Below are positions 18,625 to 27,543 of a DNA stretch of 64,000 nt, piece after piece. The stretch is from the NCBI RefSeq assembly GCF_900625025.1, contig NZ_LR130581.1, positions 1 through 64,000 on the forward strand, read 5' to 3'. Position numbers and translations under genes: made by a program. The notes under the pieces are model-generated. The model was given only the letters and a program-made list of their open reading frames with translations. It had not been told where the DNA came from and did not search any database. Position 1 is the stretch's first letter. Every line of letters begins with the position of its first letter. The DNA comes from Lachnoclostridium sp. Marseille-P6806. Its GTDB lineage: Bacteria > Bacillota > Clostridia > Lachnospirales > Lachnospiraceae.

Positions 18625-19314
18625 CATTCCCTCCCCCATAACGGGTTTCTCATCATTGCTCTGCCGACACCGATCAGATCAGACAGGTACAAACATGGAA
18701 TATAGACAAAGCCCTGTCTTGAGAAATTTATGATGAGCGCGGACAGTGCCGCACCCATGGCCTGCAGCGCATTGGAAAACATGTAGAACATGCCAGTGAT
18801 CATTGTCACCTTCATGGCGACGCCGAAACCTGCAACCGCCATATCTCCATAAGAAGCTGCCAATGCGTTGGCGACTATGTTGGATACGCTCATCAGAATA
18901 TCGCCGATGGATGCCGGAATGCCAATCGCCAGCACATTTTTCATGATGCCGTTTCTGAAGGCCAAGTCCTTCAGGCGAATAAAGAGATTTCCTGCGAGCT
19001 GCCCGATCATGGCCGTGCCGGCCTTGCCTTCCGAGCGGATGATGTTGGCATAGCAGTTGGCAATCAGGACAAAAGGCCCTCCAAAGGCGACAATCGTCAG
19101 ATACTGCTTTGCATATTCCCAAGTATCAGCGCTTGCGCCGATGACTTTCAGAATCGGATCAATAAAGATGAGAATCAGGGCTGCAAAAACAATGCCTACG
19201 AGAGCGCACATCCGGAAACAGAAGGCGCAGACATGTTTGGCATACTCCTTCTTCCCCTCTCCCATTGATCTGGAGATAACGGATGTACCGCCGATACCAA
19301 AGATGGTCCCAAGC
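18624..19314 (-). pseudogene. MATE efflux pump relic with internal deletions
   Basis: The frame shows MATE blocks GTIFGIGGTSVISRSMGEG, FCFRMCALVGIVFAAL, VIGASADTWEYAKQYL, ANIIRSEGKAGTAMIGQ, LAFRNGIMKNVLAIGIP and SIGDILMSVSNIVANA, then MGAALSALI. The first 60 or so residues are missing and the gene begins inside the tail of a broken marR. Segments are also lost after IGQLAGN and after the ALSALI block, leaving about 230 of the usual 450 codons. Function is excluded. Confidence 0.85.
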
Positions 19315-19688
19315 CAAGGAACAAGCCTCTTTCCTTTTCAGAGAGCGGCGACAAAAGCTTTTCTTCTGTTGCATCCATACGCCGCTTTTTGTCTGCCCTC
19401 TTCTGTGATGCGGATCATCTTGACCCTCCGGTCATCCGCAGCCTGATAGGAAGAGACCAGGTTCTTTTCCATGCGCTTTACAATGCCGGCAGCGGTCGGC
19501 TGGGCGACGCCAAGGAACCCTTCAATCTCCTTCAGAGAAACGGTTTCCTTGCCATTATTGACAAGCTCAGTCAACACACTTGTCTGGATTAAAGTAAGAT
19601 CCTGCGATCACAGATCGTTATTGGCATTTTTTTCCAACTGGTCATTGATCTGTTTGATCAGTCTGCCGCGATCCTCACGCTCTGCCAT
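19315..19688 (-). pseudogene. MarR-family regulator relic
   Basis: ATG at 19688 follows AGGAGG and starts MAEREDRGRLIKQINDQLE. Codon 27 is TGA (19610-19608); reading past it gives the MarR winged helix (TSVLTELVNNG, LKEIEGFLGVAQPTAAGIVKRM, DDRRVKMIRITEEGRQKA). A frameshift then moves to DATEEKLLSPLSEKERGLF, after which the sequence passes directly into the MATE relic. Nonsense codon, frameshift and fusion deletion together show a dead gene, formerly a MarR-MATE drug operon. Confidence 0.82.
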
Positions 19689-19864
19689 TTTCCATTCCTC
19701 CTGACATACAGGAGAGGATGCACCGTGCCATTTGCTGCAGAGCATCTTCACAAAATCCGGGCTGTCTATAAACGATTCTTGAGGTCTTTCTATACTATCC
19801 CTCTGATCTTCTGCATCTCATATCTGTGACGGCGTCTTTTGATGCGCATCTGCAGCTGCGGTAA

Positions 19865-20119
19865 TCACAGAATTTTCAAAGAGGCCTCCTTGTCCCTGTC
19901 CCCAAGTCTCCATGCCCGAAATGCGATACCATGTTCCTGACAAAAACGGATCAGTTGGTCTGATGGATGGAGCGGATTGCTCTCATACTGATCCACCATC
20001 GGTGCAATGTCTGTATTGACCATAAATGGCATATGAATCGCGCCGGCCAGCTGTGCTGTCATCGTGATCACCGTCTTTCCTGTCGCCATTGCTGTTTTCT
20101 CAAAGGTCATATATATCAT
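19865..20119 (-). pseudogene. Aldo/keto reductase fragment
   Basis: The stretch DIAPMVDQYESNPLHPSDQL followed by IRFCQEHGIAFRAW resembles the middle of aldo/keto reductases (P-x-V-x-Q-x-E-x-x-P-x-x-x...L...C-x-x-x-x-I-x-x-x-A-x-x-P). The upstream TIM-barrel strands with the catalytic Asp-Tyr-Lys-His residues are absent and the frame ends shortly after. Only about 85 codons remain. Part of the same decaying block as the marR/MATE relics. Confidence 0.55.
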
Positions 20120-20177
20120 TGTCCCGAATGAAAATATTTTGCTGATCCCTGCCAGGATTTACCGGCGCTCCAGCACT

Positions 20178-20300
20178 TGCCGATCACAGCTCCGATGGAG
20201 AGATACTGCGCGCTCTGATTTTGAGGATAAAGTGCTCCGCTTCAGTGAACTGCAGCGCTACATGCCAAACGCAACAGCCAAAATGCTGTCCCAAACGTGA
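20178..20300 (+). pseudogene. HxlR-family regulator fragment
   Basis: The + strand frame reads DKVLRFSELQRYMPNATAKML, which resembles the recognition helix and wing of HxlR regulators (xLRFNELxxxIPxxTxKMLxxQLRELE). It breaks off at a stop after KMLSQT where QLRELE would follow, and the N-terminus with the family cysteine is unreadable. HxlR genes are often divergent from aldo/keto reductases or quinone reductases, which fits the relic on the other strand. Confidence 0.5.
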
Positions 20301-20322
20301 AAATATGGCTGGAACCTTCTGA

Positions 20323-21075
20323 TCAGGCTTTCTTCCCCTGATTTGCCACCGCCTCCATTTTCCGGCGGATAACCTCCTGATCGCCGAGGTAGTGCTTAGA
20401 GAGGACATGGAAGTCCTGATCGAGTTCATAGACCAGCGGGGTCCCTGTCGGAATATTGACACCGACAATAGTATCCCTGTCGATATTTTCAAAATACTTC
20501 ACCAGAGCCCGCAGAGAATTGCCGTGCGCCGCAATGATGACGCGCTTCCCCGCCAGCATATCCTTTTTGATCACTGATTCAAAATAGGGAACAACGCGGG
20601 CGATCGTCGTCTCAAGGCTCTCGGCGAGAGGGAGCTCCTTGGGATCAATCCCGCGGTACATCTCCTGAAGCGCCGGATTTCTGTTGTCAGACGGATCCAG
20701 AACCGGCGGCTTTACATCGAAGGAGCGGCGCCAGATTTTTACCTGTTCCTCGCCGTATTTGGCTGCCGTTTCCGATTTGTTGAGACCCTGAAGAGCTCCG
20801 TAATGCCGCTCATTTAGCTTCCAGCTCTTTACGACAGGCAGCCAGTCCCTGTCCATCTCATCCAGGATATGATCGAGTGTGTGAATGGCTCTTTTCAGAT
20901 AAGAAGTGTAGCAGACATCAAAATCGTACCCCTCCTGCTTTAACAGTCTTCCGGCATTCTTCACCTCCTCATGCCCCTTTTCGCTCAGGTCAACATCCGT
21001 CCATCCTGTGAACAGATTTTTACTGTTCCACTCGCTCTCACCGTGTCTTACCAGTACCAGCTTCATCGTATCCAT
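20323..21075 (-). CDS. gpmA: 2,3-bisphosphoglycerate-dependent phosphoglycerate mutase
   Basis: 250 aa. The phosphohistidine motif [10 protein letters not shown] lies at residues 7-16, followed by [15 protein letters not shown] and the signature [15 protein letters not shown]; the second catalytic histidine is in [10 protein letters not shown]. It converts 3- to 2-phosphoglycerate in glycolysis. Start MDTMKLV follows AAGGAT by eight bases. The gene is intact although flanked by relics on one side and a transposase fragment on the other. Confidence 0.97.
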   Translation of the reverse strand: MDTMKLVLVRHGESEWNSKNLFTGWTDVDLSEKGHEEVKNAGRLLKQEGYDFDVCYTSYLKRAIHTLDHILDEMDRDWLPVVKSWKLNERHYGALQGLNKSETAAKYGEEQVKIWRRSFDVKPPVLDPSDNRNPALQEMYRGIDPKELPLAESLETTIARVVPYFESVIKKDMLAGKRVIIAAHGNSLRALVKYFENIDRDTIVGVNIPTGTPLVYELDQDFHVLSKHYLGDQEVIRRKMEAVANQGKKA

Positions 21076-21199
21076 AATTCATTATCCTTGTCCTTTCCCA
21101 CCGGTTTTCATGAACAGTTCTGTGCTGTTTCCATTGTATAATCGTCTCTTGCCTTATTGTACAGACAGCGCTTCCTTTGTCTGATAAAATCAGTTTACA

Positions 21200-21582
21200 G
21201 CAGGGAAAAAAATTCTTGAAGACCCTATCTGGCGAAATGCACTCAGAGTAAGAACCGTGTGAAACTGGTCACCAGACATATCCGGGAACCATACATGGAG
21301 ATAGCGGAAGACATCCGATACACCATCGGCATGAAGCAGCTCTACGATATCCGGAAAGAAACGACAGAGCGAATCTTCGGAACAGCAAAGGAAGCCCATG
21401 GCTTCCGCTATACACAGATGATAGGTAAAGCCCGTATGGAAATGAAAGCCGGGTTTACTTACACATGCATGAATCTCAAAAAACTGGCAGGAATGCTTCA
21501 AAGAAAGGCTAAAAGAGAGGGCGGATCCTCATCTTATAAATGCTTATTTTTTGTTTTCAGCAGCATAAATGTTTCTAGATAA
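21200..21582 (+). mobile_element. IS1182-family transposase C-terminal fragment
   Basis: The open frame reads PYLAKCTQSKNRVKLVTRHI, then YMEIAEDIRYTIGMKQLYDI, RKETTERIFGTAKEAHGFRY and CMNLKKLAGML, which are the C-terminal blocks of IS1182 transposases including the catalytic glutamate region (ETTERIFG). The N-terminal three quarters and both terminal repeats are missing, so this is a dead remnant. The last about 15 residues look like read-through. Confidence 0.8.
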
Positions 21583-21715
21583 CAGAAAAGTGGATAATCT
21601 TGCAGTGCCGATTACCCACTTTGTCTTCACTCTGAGCGGACGGGAATCCCCGTCCGCAGCCTTGCTGTCATCCTATTCCGATTCGCGGAGAAGCATACTG
21701 AAACCCCCGCCGATT

Positions 21716-21820
21716 TTATCGGTCTTTCTTTTTCTCGTCCCGCTTCACCTTGTATACCAGCGCCGCTATCAGCGCGCAGGATACGATGCAGTCCAGAATA
21801 AAAACTCCCGTGCCGCTCAT
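21716..21820 (-). CDS. Small single-span membrane protein (34 aa)
   Basis: MSGTGVFILDCIVSCALIAA then LVYKVKRDEKKKDR: one hydrophobic helix followed by a basic cytoplasmic tail. ATG at 21820 stands nine bases from a strong GGGAGGAAAC ribosome site. It follows another short open frame by 13 bases. No family recognised. The good ribosome site and the clear membrane topology make it a plausible small protein. Confidence 0.5.
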   Translation of the reverse strand: MSGTGVFILDCIVSCALIAALVYKVKRDEKKKDR

Positions 21821-21833
21821 GCCGTTTCCTCCC

Positions 21834-21947
21834 TCACTCCCCATCCTGTTTCCTGTCCCCGGAATCCCCCGGCTTTTTCCCGGTGAGATTGTACCAGAGC
21901 CCGAACCAGATCGCCGCGCCTCCTGTCCCGTCCGCGGCGTCCTGCAC
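21834..21947 (-). CDS. Possible small membrane-associated protein (about 37 aa)
   Basis: A frame from GTG 21947 gives a sequence with GGAAIWFGLWYNLTGKKPGD, a short amphipathic/hydrophobic segment and a charged tail, ending just upstream of the 34-aa membrane protein. No ribosome site precedes the GTG, so the start is uncertain and the frame could also be the end of an older gene. No family recognised. Confidence 0.25.
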   Translation of the reverse strand: MQDAADGTGGAAIWFGLWYNLTGKKPGDSGDRKQDGE

Positions 21948-22028
21948 CGCACAGCCGCGTCGTCCGTTTCTGAGCCGATACTAGCACGGGCACCCGCTAA
22001 AGCGGCGTAAAGAGAATGAGTTTTTCCG

Positions 22029-22859
22029 TTAAGAATCCGTCAAAAGCGTATCGAGCGCCAGCTCCTCCCGCACAACGTTCCCCCTTTCGTCATGCTTCAG
22101 AATGCTGACACAGCGGAAGCCGCACGCGGCGGCCGTGCGCAGCGCCGTCGGAAAGCCGCCGTCCAGAAGCTCCGCCTGATGCGCGTCCGAGCTGATAAAG
22201 ATTTCACCTCCGAAGTCCCGCAGCGCCCGGAGCAGACGCCGGTTTGGGTACAGCTCCCTTTTCCGCTCCCGGTTGAACGCCCCGCAGTTGATTTCAAAGG
22301 GCACCCCCTCGCGGACAAGATATTCCATCGCTTCGAGCGCCGGGCCGATGTAGCGCGGATCCTCTTCATCGAGAACGTGCAACTCGTCATTAAAACGCGT
22401 CACCAGATCAAAATGCCCCACAAAGGTGCAGTGTGTACGGTCATAAACCTCTGCTTCCAGCGCGAAATAGGCTTTTGCAAGCCGGTAATAATCCCCCCCG
22501 TAATATTCCTCCGCCAGCCTCCGGAACAGCTCCGGCGTGCTGTCGACCGGCAGCAGATCACCCCCTGTATCGAGAAAATGCGTAGAGCCGATCACGTACT
22601 CCGCGCGCTCTGCCCAGCAGGGGTCGTAGAGGCAGTCCAGCTCAACACCGAGAAGAATGTCGAGCCGTCTCCGGTACTTTTCCCGAAGCCGCATGATTTC
22701 CGCCGCATAAGCGTCGAAATCCATATGAATGTCCGCATCCATATGTCCGGAAAAGCCGAGCTGCGCAAAGCCCAGTGCGGCGGCACGTTCCGCCATCTCC
22801 TCCGCTGTATTTTTGCCGTCACAGAACGCTGTGTGCGTATGAAAATTTGCTCTCAGCAT
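22029..22859 (-). CDS. PHP-domain phosphatase, histidinol-phosphatase (HisJ/HisK) type
   Basis: 276 aa. Metal ligands typical of the PHP fold are visible: FHTHTAFCDG near the start, LGFSGHMD, GVELDCLYD, GSTHFLD, VGHFDLVTRF and FISSDAHQ. This group dephosphorylates histidinol phosphate, but PHP proteins outside a his operon may use other small phosphates. No other histidine genes are near. ATG at 22859 follows GAGAGGAG. Next on the strand are the tRNA genes. Confidence 0.85.
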   Translation of the reverse strand: MLRANFHTHTAFCDGKNTAEEMAERAAALGFAQLGFSGHMDADIHMDFDAYAAEIMRLREKYRRRLDILLGVELDCLYDPCWAERAEYVIGSTHFLDTGGDLLPVDSTPELFRRLAEEYYGGDYYRLAKAYFALEAEVYDRTHCTFVGHFDLVTRFNDELHVLDEEDPRYIGPALEAMEYLVREGVPFEINCGAFNRERKRELYPNRRLLRALRDFGGEIFISSDAHQAELLDGGFPTALRTAAACGFRCVSILKHDERGNVVREELALDTLLTDS

Positions 22860-22943
22860 AAAAGCCGCTCTCCTCTCTGCCGCAAACCGTCATTTTATCC
22901 GCTTCTAACACAAAAGCCTCCGGCAAAACCGGAGGCTTAAAGA

Positions 22944-23015
22944 GCGACAGGCGGGATTCGAACCCGTGGTCTCCACCTTGGCAAGGTGGCGCTTTACCAG
23001 CTAAGCTACTATCGC
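22944..23015 (-). tRNA. tRNA-Gly(GCC)
   Basis: 72 nt cloverleaf. Acceptor arms GCGATAG and CTGTCGC pair (one G-T); TTAGCTGG D-loop, anticodon stem-loop CACCTTGCCAAGGTG with anticodon GCC, and GGGTTCGAATCCC T-arm. The CCA end is not encoded. Confidence 0.97.
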
Positions 23016-23080
23016 AAACATCTTGGAAGCTATGATTGCAAAACCACGATCATGAAACTATGGCAACGAAGCTGCCAAGA

Positions 23081-23152
23081 GCGATAGGCGGGATTCGAAC
23101 CCGTGGTCTCCACCTTGGCAAGGTGGCGCTTTACCAGCTAAGCTACTATCGC
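23081..23152 (-). tRNA. tRNA-Gly(GCC), second copy
   Basis: 72 nt, identical to the neighbouring tRNA except for one acceptor-stem base (CTATCGC rather than CTGTCGC, which makes the pair standard). Same anticodon GCC. The copies are 65 bases apart and likely made from one transcript. CCA not encoded. Confidence 0.97.
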
Positions 23153-23383
23153 AGAAAACACTCTCCCAAAACTGCTGCTGTAAAAATCAGAAAACAGATT
23201 GCTCACACGCAAGTGATAATTTACTATATATCCCTCTCTCTGTCAAGGCTTTCCCCTCGAAATCCACGCTCTTGCGGAATTCCCCTGCAACAGCAGTTTC
23301 TCCTGCACTCAGTTCGGCCTGTCTCCTTTCTCCAGATCCTTGAGATTACAACGGACAAGAAACTTCCCACCGCTCCAGCTTAC

Positions 23384-24124
23384 TCAAGACTTCACTTTCC
23401 GGCGCCCACAGCTCGCTGCCCGGCCGGGAGGAGCGACGCCGTGCTTATCTGGAGCACCCTGCTCTTCTGTCCGCATGCAGCGGACGGTCACTCGGGCATA
23501 GCCCCCCACTGTGCAGGTAAACAACGTCAGATCATAACGCGCATCCGTCATATCCCGGATGGCTGTGGCTGGAAGCGTCGTGATCTCCGACACCGCATAG
23601 TGAAACTTATTCCCGTCCATATCCGTAAGCACTACCACCGCACCCACAGAAAGCGTGTCAAGCAGGCCGAAATGCGCGCGGTAATTGTGTGCCGCGATCA
23701 CCATGCCGCTCCGGTACGCCGTTCCTGTATAGCGGCAGGGGGACACGCGAAGGTTCTCATAGCTCCAGCTATCCGCGACCGGAAGCTCCAAAGAAAGCGA
23801 GGGGATGGACAGCGAAGCGACATAATCCATGCCGTCCACGGTCTGTACCGGCATCGCCATCTCAGGATGAAGCACATAGTCCGGCAGCATCTCCGAGGAC
23901 TCTGTACTCTCCTCCAAAGCATTTTCTCCCGGCTCTCTGAGAACGTCTCCCGCCGAACCCTCCTCAGGGAGCGCGGCACTCAGACGATACAGCACGCGCG
24001 CACTTGATCGCGCCGCCAGCGAGGCCTCTCGAAGATGACAGAGCATAAGAAAGAGCGCCGCTCCGATGAGGAGCACTCCTGCGCTGATCTCAATTTGTCC
24101 CTGTCTCACACGCCTTCTCCCCAT
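23384..24124 (-). CDS. Sortase family transpeptidase (last gene of pilus operon)
   Basis: 246 aa. One N-terminal membrane anchor (ISAGVLLIGAALFLMLCHL), a low-complexity acidic linker, then a sortase core with catalytic histidine in IAAHNYRAHF, cysteine in TLFTCT and arginine in RVTVRC. It lacks the C-terminal second membrane span and the lid of class C enzymes, so it is more like class B/D or a housekeeping-type anchor; the class is uncertain. It starts one base after the minor pilin stop, so the two are co-translated. Possible role: covalent attachment of the finished pilus to the wall. Confidence 0.88.
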   Translation of the reverse strand: MGRRRVRQGQIEISAGVLLIGAALFLMLCHLREASLAARSSARVLYRLSAALPEEGSAGDVLREPGENALEESTESSEMLPDYVLHPEMAMPVQTVDGMDYVASLSIPSLSLELPVADSWSYENLRVSPCRYTGTAYRSGMVIAAHNYRAHFGLLDTLSVGAVVVLTDMDGNKFHYAVSEITTLPATAIRDMTDARYDLTLFTCTVGGYARVTVRCMRTEEQGAPDKHGVAPPGRAASCGRRKVKS

Positions 24125-24125
24125 A

Positions 24126-25103
24126 CTATTCCCCCCTCCGATGCAGAATACCGAGAAGGATCAGCGCCATACCCGAAACGGCAAGGAGCTGCACCGGCCA
24201 CCAGAGCTGTCCGGTTTGGGGAAGCTTTGTTCCGAGCGCCCTTTTTCCCGCCGCCGTTCTACCGGCCTCCGGCGACGGCGTTGTGTGCCGCGTATTCGTG
24301 ATCGTATCCGTCGTCCCGCTTCTCTCCGTCTTTACCGTATAGCCTGGGAGCTCCCTTTCTACGACCGTCCAGTCATCGCTCTCGCTCAGCTTTTCCCAGG
24401 TAAAACGCCAGTTGTTGTCCTTATTAAGCGTCACCGTGGCATAGACCTCCCGGTTCCGCAGAAGATCCACCGTAACTCCGGCGGGACGCAGGCTCTCGCT
24501 CCCCGCATCGTCCCAAAGCTTGAGCACCCGGCGGGAGGTCATTCCTCCCTTCTGCTCTTTCTTTCTCTCATGCTTTGGAGATACCGTCAGGGCATAGCGC
24601 CAGTCATTCTTCTCCGTCTCCGCCCCAGGAAGCATCACAAGAAACGGAGACGCTGTATAAAGATAACCGTCCGCCACGCACTTTTCACCAACGACGAGAT
24701 AGAGCCCCGGTTTCAGACGCCCGCCGTCCGTAGGGAAAGTGAGCGTCCCGTTTCCATCCGTCTTCCCGCTTCCCGAGGGGGGAAGCTGATCCCGCAGCGC
24801 ATATCCCGAGAGCGTAAGCGCCAGGGATGTCCAGCCCTGTCCGCTTACGCTCTCTGTATGGAGAGGGTAGCCGGAAAATGCCGGCGTCCGCGTAAATGTC
24901 CCGTAAGCATCCACCTCCGCCACCTTATAGAGAGTAAACGTCGCTCCGGAAATCGCCTTTCCTTCATGGATATAGCGAAGCGTCAGTGTCACGTCACGCC
25001 CTGTATCGATGGATCCGGCCGCCTCCGCCCGTGCCGGAAACAGCAGGGCAATAAGAAGCGCAGAAAGAAACAGGCGCCACATTGTCATTCGGATTTTCTG
25101 CAT
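24126..25103 (-). CDS. LPXTG minor pilin (SpaA/Cna-B-like)
   Basis: 325 aa. Signal peptide with RLFLSALLIALLFPARAEA, two beta-rich Cna-B/SpaA-like domains (GKAISGATFTLYKVAEVD..., GVTVDLLRNREVYATVTL...LPGYTVKTE) and a sorting signal LPQTGQLWWPVQLLAVSGMA with a basic tail HRRGE. Start chosen at MQKIRMTM because GAGGTG stands seven bases upstream. In such operons the minor pilin is the basal or side subunit. It lies between the class C sortase and the second sortase. Confidence 0.85.
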   Translation of the reverse strand: MQKIRMTMWRLFLSALLIALLFPARAEAAGSIDTGRDVTLTLRYIHEGKAISGATFTLYKVAEVDAYGTFTRTPAFSGYPLHTESVSGQGWTSLALTLSGYALRDQLPPSGSGKTDGNGTLTFPTDGGRLKPGLYLVVGEKCVADGYLYTASPFLVMLPGAETEKNDWRYALTVSPKHERKKEQKGGMTSRRVLKLWDDAGSESLRPAGVTVDLLRNREVYATVTLNKDNNWRFTWEKLSESDDWTVVERELPGYTVKTERSGTTDTITNTRHTTPSPEAGRTAAGKRALGTKLPQTGQLWWPVQLLAVSGMALILLGILHRRGE

Positions 25104-25148
25104 GCATCTACACCTCTGTATGCCGTCTGTCATCTCTTATTCGGATGC

Positions 25149-26039
25149 CTAAAACAACGTAAGCAGAACCAGAAGAAGAAGGAGCGGTATGGAAAGAAGC
25201 GGCGCGATCACCAGAGGCTCGATCTGCACGGCCTCGGCAATGAGGCGGATATTCCCCGCCTCTGTCCGGTTTTCTATCCGGTGTCCCCGGATCAGAAGCC
25301 GGTGCGTATTGATCCCGTAGGGCGTACAGGTGATCAGCGTGCAGTAGTCCTTCCCCTCCGCGATCTGCAGCGCGGACACATCCTGCGGCTCCACGATCAG
25401 GATCTGATCCACTTCATATGTGAGCGTCTCATCGAGTACCCTGAGCAGAAAAATATCCCCCGCAGACAGCTTGTCCAGATCCGTAAAGAGACGGCTCGAG
25501 GGAAGCCCCCGGTGTCCGGACAGCACGCTGTGGGTGCTTTCGCCCCCCACCGGCAGGCTCGTCCACGCAAGATGCCCCACCGCCCTCTGCAGCACCGCGT
25601 CCGAGGTGCCGTGGTAGATCGGAAGCATCACCTCCAGAGAAGGGATCTCAATATAGCCCATCGCACCGCTCCTGCTGATATCAAGAAGCCCCGGATATGC
25701 CACTTCCTGTTCTTCCGTGAGTTGATAGGGATTGTCCCGCGAAGAAAGAGAAGCATTATAGATCTCCGCTTTCTGCCGCAGCTCCCCACATACCGCCGCA
25801 TCAAGCCCCTCCACCTCCTGCGCATAAGCAGCGATCTCTCTCGTCTGATGGAGCACATTGATATAGTTGCTGAGCGAGGGATACAGCACCAGCGACAGGC
25901 CTGTCACAAATGCCGCAAGGAGACCGAACGCCGCCGTTTTCCTGTTTTTTTCACGGGAGGGGTACCTCCTCTCAGGCGCAGCGCCGGGAAGCAGCTCTCT
26001 CCTCCCCCCCGGCACGCCACCGTAAAAGGACCGGCTCAC
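25149..26039 (-). CDS. srtC: Class C (pilus-polymerising) sortase
   Basis: 296 aa. Two membrane spans flank the catalytic core (N-terminal FGLLAAFVTGLSLVLYPSL; C-terminal IAPLLSIPLLLLLVLLTLF), a lid-like segment with SSRDNPYQL, catalytic histidine in VLSGHRGLP, cysteine in TLITCTPYG and arginine in HRLLIRGHR. These are the hallmarks of class C sortases, which join pilin subunits by lysine-threonine bonds. It overlaps the backbone pilin gene by four bases (ATGA), so translation is coupled. Confidence 0.95.
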   Translation of the reverse strand: MSRSFYGGVPGGRRELLPGAAPERRYPSREKNRKTAAFGLLAAFVTGLSLVLYPSLSNYINVLHQTREIAAYAQEVEGLDAAVCGELRQKAEIYNASLSSRDNPYQLTEEQEVAYPGLLDISRSGAMGYIEIPSLEVMLPIYHGTSDAVLQRAVGHLAWTSLPVGGESTHSVLSGHRGLPSSRLFTDLDKLSAGDIFLLRVLDETLTYEVDQILIVEPQDVSALQIAEGKDYCTLITCTPYGINTHRLLIRGHRIENRTEAGNIRLIAEAVQIEPLVIAPLLSIPLLLLLVLLTLF

Positions 26040-27487
26040 TTCCGCTCCGCTCTCAGCTTTCTGCGGGTGATGAAGACCGTGACCGTGCCGACAAGAAGCA
26101 GTCCGCCCACCGCATAGAAGAGCGTCGTGCCGATACCGCCCGTCTCCGGAAGCGTCGTACCGGACTTATTGGGGATCTCTGATTTCTGCGATACACCGAT
26201 GCCGAAAGTACCACCGCCGCCCGATGTCGTGGTGTGGGTTATTTTCACCTCCACGTCATGATCGAGCAAATTAAAACCCTGTGGCGCAATTGTCTCGCGA
26301 AGATAGTAGGTGCCATCCGACAGGCCAATGAATTCCAGCGCGCCCTGGCTATCCGTCTTCTTCACCGTCGCCTGCGTCATATCACTTACCCATGACACAG
26401 TGTCAGTCGCGGCATCATATTTATAAAAGCTCTCAACCCCGCCACTCTTCTTCACAAGAATGAATGAGGCATCCGGCAGCTTCTTTGACGGCGCGGACGC
26501 ATCGTATTTGTCCACCACAATCTTCGAGGTATAAACCTCCTTCTCCACCGGAGGTGTGGTCGTCGTTCCTCCCATGGGGTCATTGCTATACTCGAGCGTC
26601 GCACTGTTCTTCGTCAGCGTCACTACTGCATTCTTATTCACCACCGCGCTGTAGGTAATCGTGATCGCCTGCCCCTTATACTGCTGATAATTCACCATGT
26701 CGAAACTCAGGGTAAATCCGTTGCTCGCATAGCTTGGTGCCACGCTGATCGGCGTTCCTCCGAACTTCACACTGAAATTCGCCGTGGTATTGTTGAATGT
26801 GAGCCCGGGGCTCATGGTATCTTTCACCTCATACTTATAGCTCGCGTACCCTGTCGTATCTGGCACCTTGCCTGTGACGGTGAATGTCACTGTCTGTCCA
26901 ACCTCCACATCCTGATCGTTCACACTCTTTTCGATCTCAGGATAGGTTGCCTTCACATTCACCGTCGCCGTCGGCACCGTCGAGGTTAGAGAGCAGATCG
27001 AGCCATAACTCCCCCCGATATCCGTTGCCCCCTGCGGATAAACCAAATAGTAGCCAAGAGGAAGACCCGTAAACTGCACCGTCGTCCCCGTGGCAACCTT
27101 GGTGTCATCCGCGGGCTTTGCCGCCGCATAGGCGAGCGCCGCCTGCGCAAATGCCGCGATGTTGCTGTCCGTGATGTTGATGTAGTAAGTGGTCCCGTTA
27201 TGCGTCAGTTGATTGAGCCCCGGCGTCGCCGTCTGGGCCAGGTAGGCTGCCCCCGGCGCTCCCGCTCCGATGAAAAAATTCACCCAATCGGGATCGATCG
27301 TGTACGAGACATTCGTCCCCGTCGCCGACTTCGTCAGGTCAAATATCTTGTAGACATCATAGGTCTTGCCCGTCGTGGCTCCGTTGACCGTAATCTGCCC
27401 GTTGTTGTCCGCAAGAACCGTCGTCGCTGTCGCAAGGAACAGCAGAACGGCCAGCAGGGCGGAAAAAATTCGTTTCATTCCTTTCAT
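26036..27487 (-). CDS. Backbone pilin (SpaH/EbpB family, isopeptide-forming)
   Basis: 483 aa. Signal peptide MKGMKRIFSALLAVLLFLAT; N-terminal pilin domain; Cna-B domain with the E-box glutamate in YLRETIAPQGFNLL; sorting signal LPETGG at residue 446 with membrane span and RRKLRAERK tail. Isopeptide bonds of Lys-Asn type are expected inside the domains. The lysine that class C sortase would use is not in a clear YPK pilin motif: the equivalent place reads KATYPEIEK. ATG 27487 is preceded by GGAGGAGAG. It is probably the shaft subunit. Confidence 0.93.
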   Translation of the reverse strand: MKGMKRIFSALLAVLLFLATATTVLADNNGQITVNGATTGKTYDVYKIFDLTKSATGTNVSYTIDPDWVNFFIGAGAPGAAYLAQTATPGLNQLTHNGTTYYINITDSNIAAFAQAALAYAAAKPADDTKVATGTTVQFTGLPLGYYLVYPQGATDIGGSYGSICSLTSTVPTATVNVKATYPEIEKSVNDQDVEVGQTVTFTVTGKVPDTTGYASYKYEVKDTMSPGLTFNNTTANFSVKFGGTPISVAPSYASNGFTLSFDMVNYQQYKGQAITITYSAVVNKNAVVTLTKNSATLEYSNDPMGGTTTTPPVEKEVYTSKIVVDKYDASAPSKKLPDASFILVKKSGGVESFYKYDAATDTVSWVSDMTQATVKKTDSQGALEFIGLSDGTYYLRETIAPQGFNLLDHDVEVKITHTTTSGGGGTFGIGVSQKSEIPNKSGTTLPETGGIGTTLFYAVGGLLLVGTVTVFITRRKLRAERK

Positions 27488-27543
27488 GGTGCTCTCTCCT
27501 CCAAATGATAATGATTCTGTTTCCCGGGAGTTCCGTTCGGTGC

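Noticed and set aside
22944-23152. Ribosomal RNA operon beside the tRNA genes
   Set aside because: No rRNA-like sequence is seen around them; the two tRNAs stand alone.
24066-26117. Plus-strand open frame across minor pilin and sortase
   Set aside because: Antisense shadow; the minus strand carries signal peptides, LPXTG and sortase motifs in consistent operon order.
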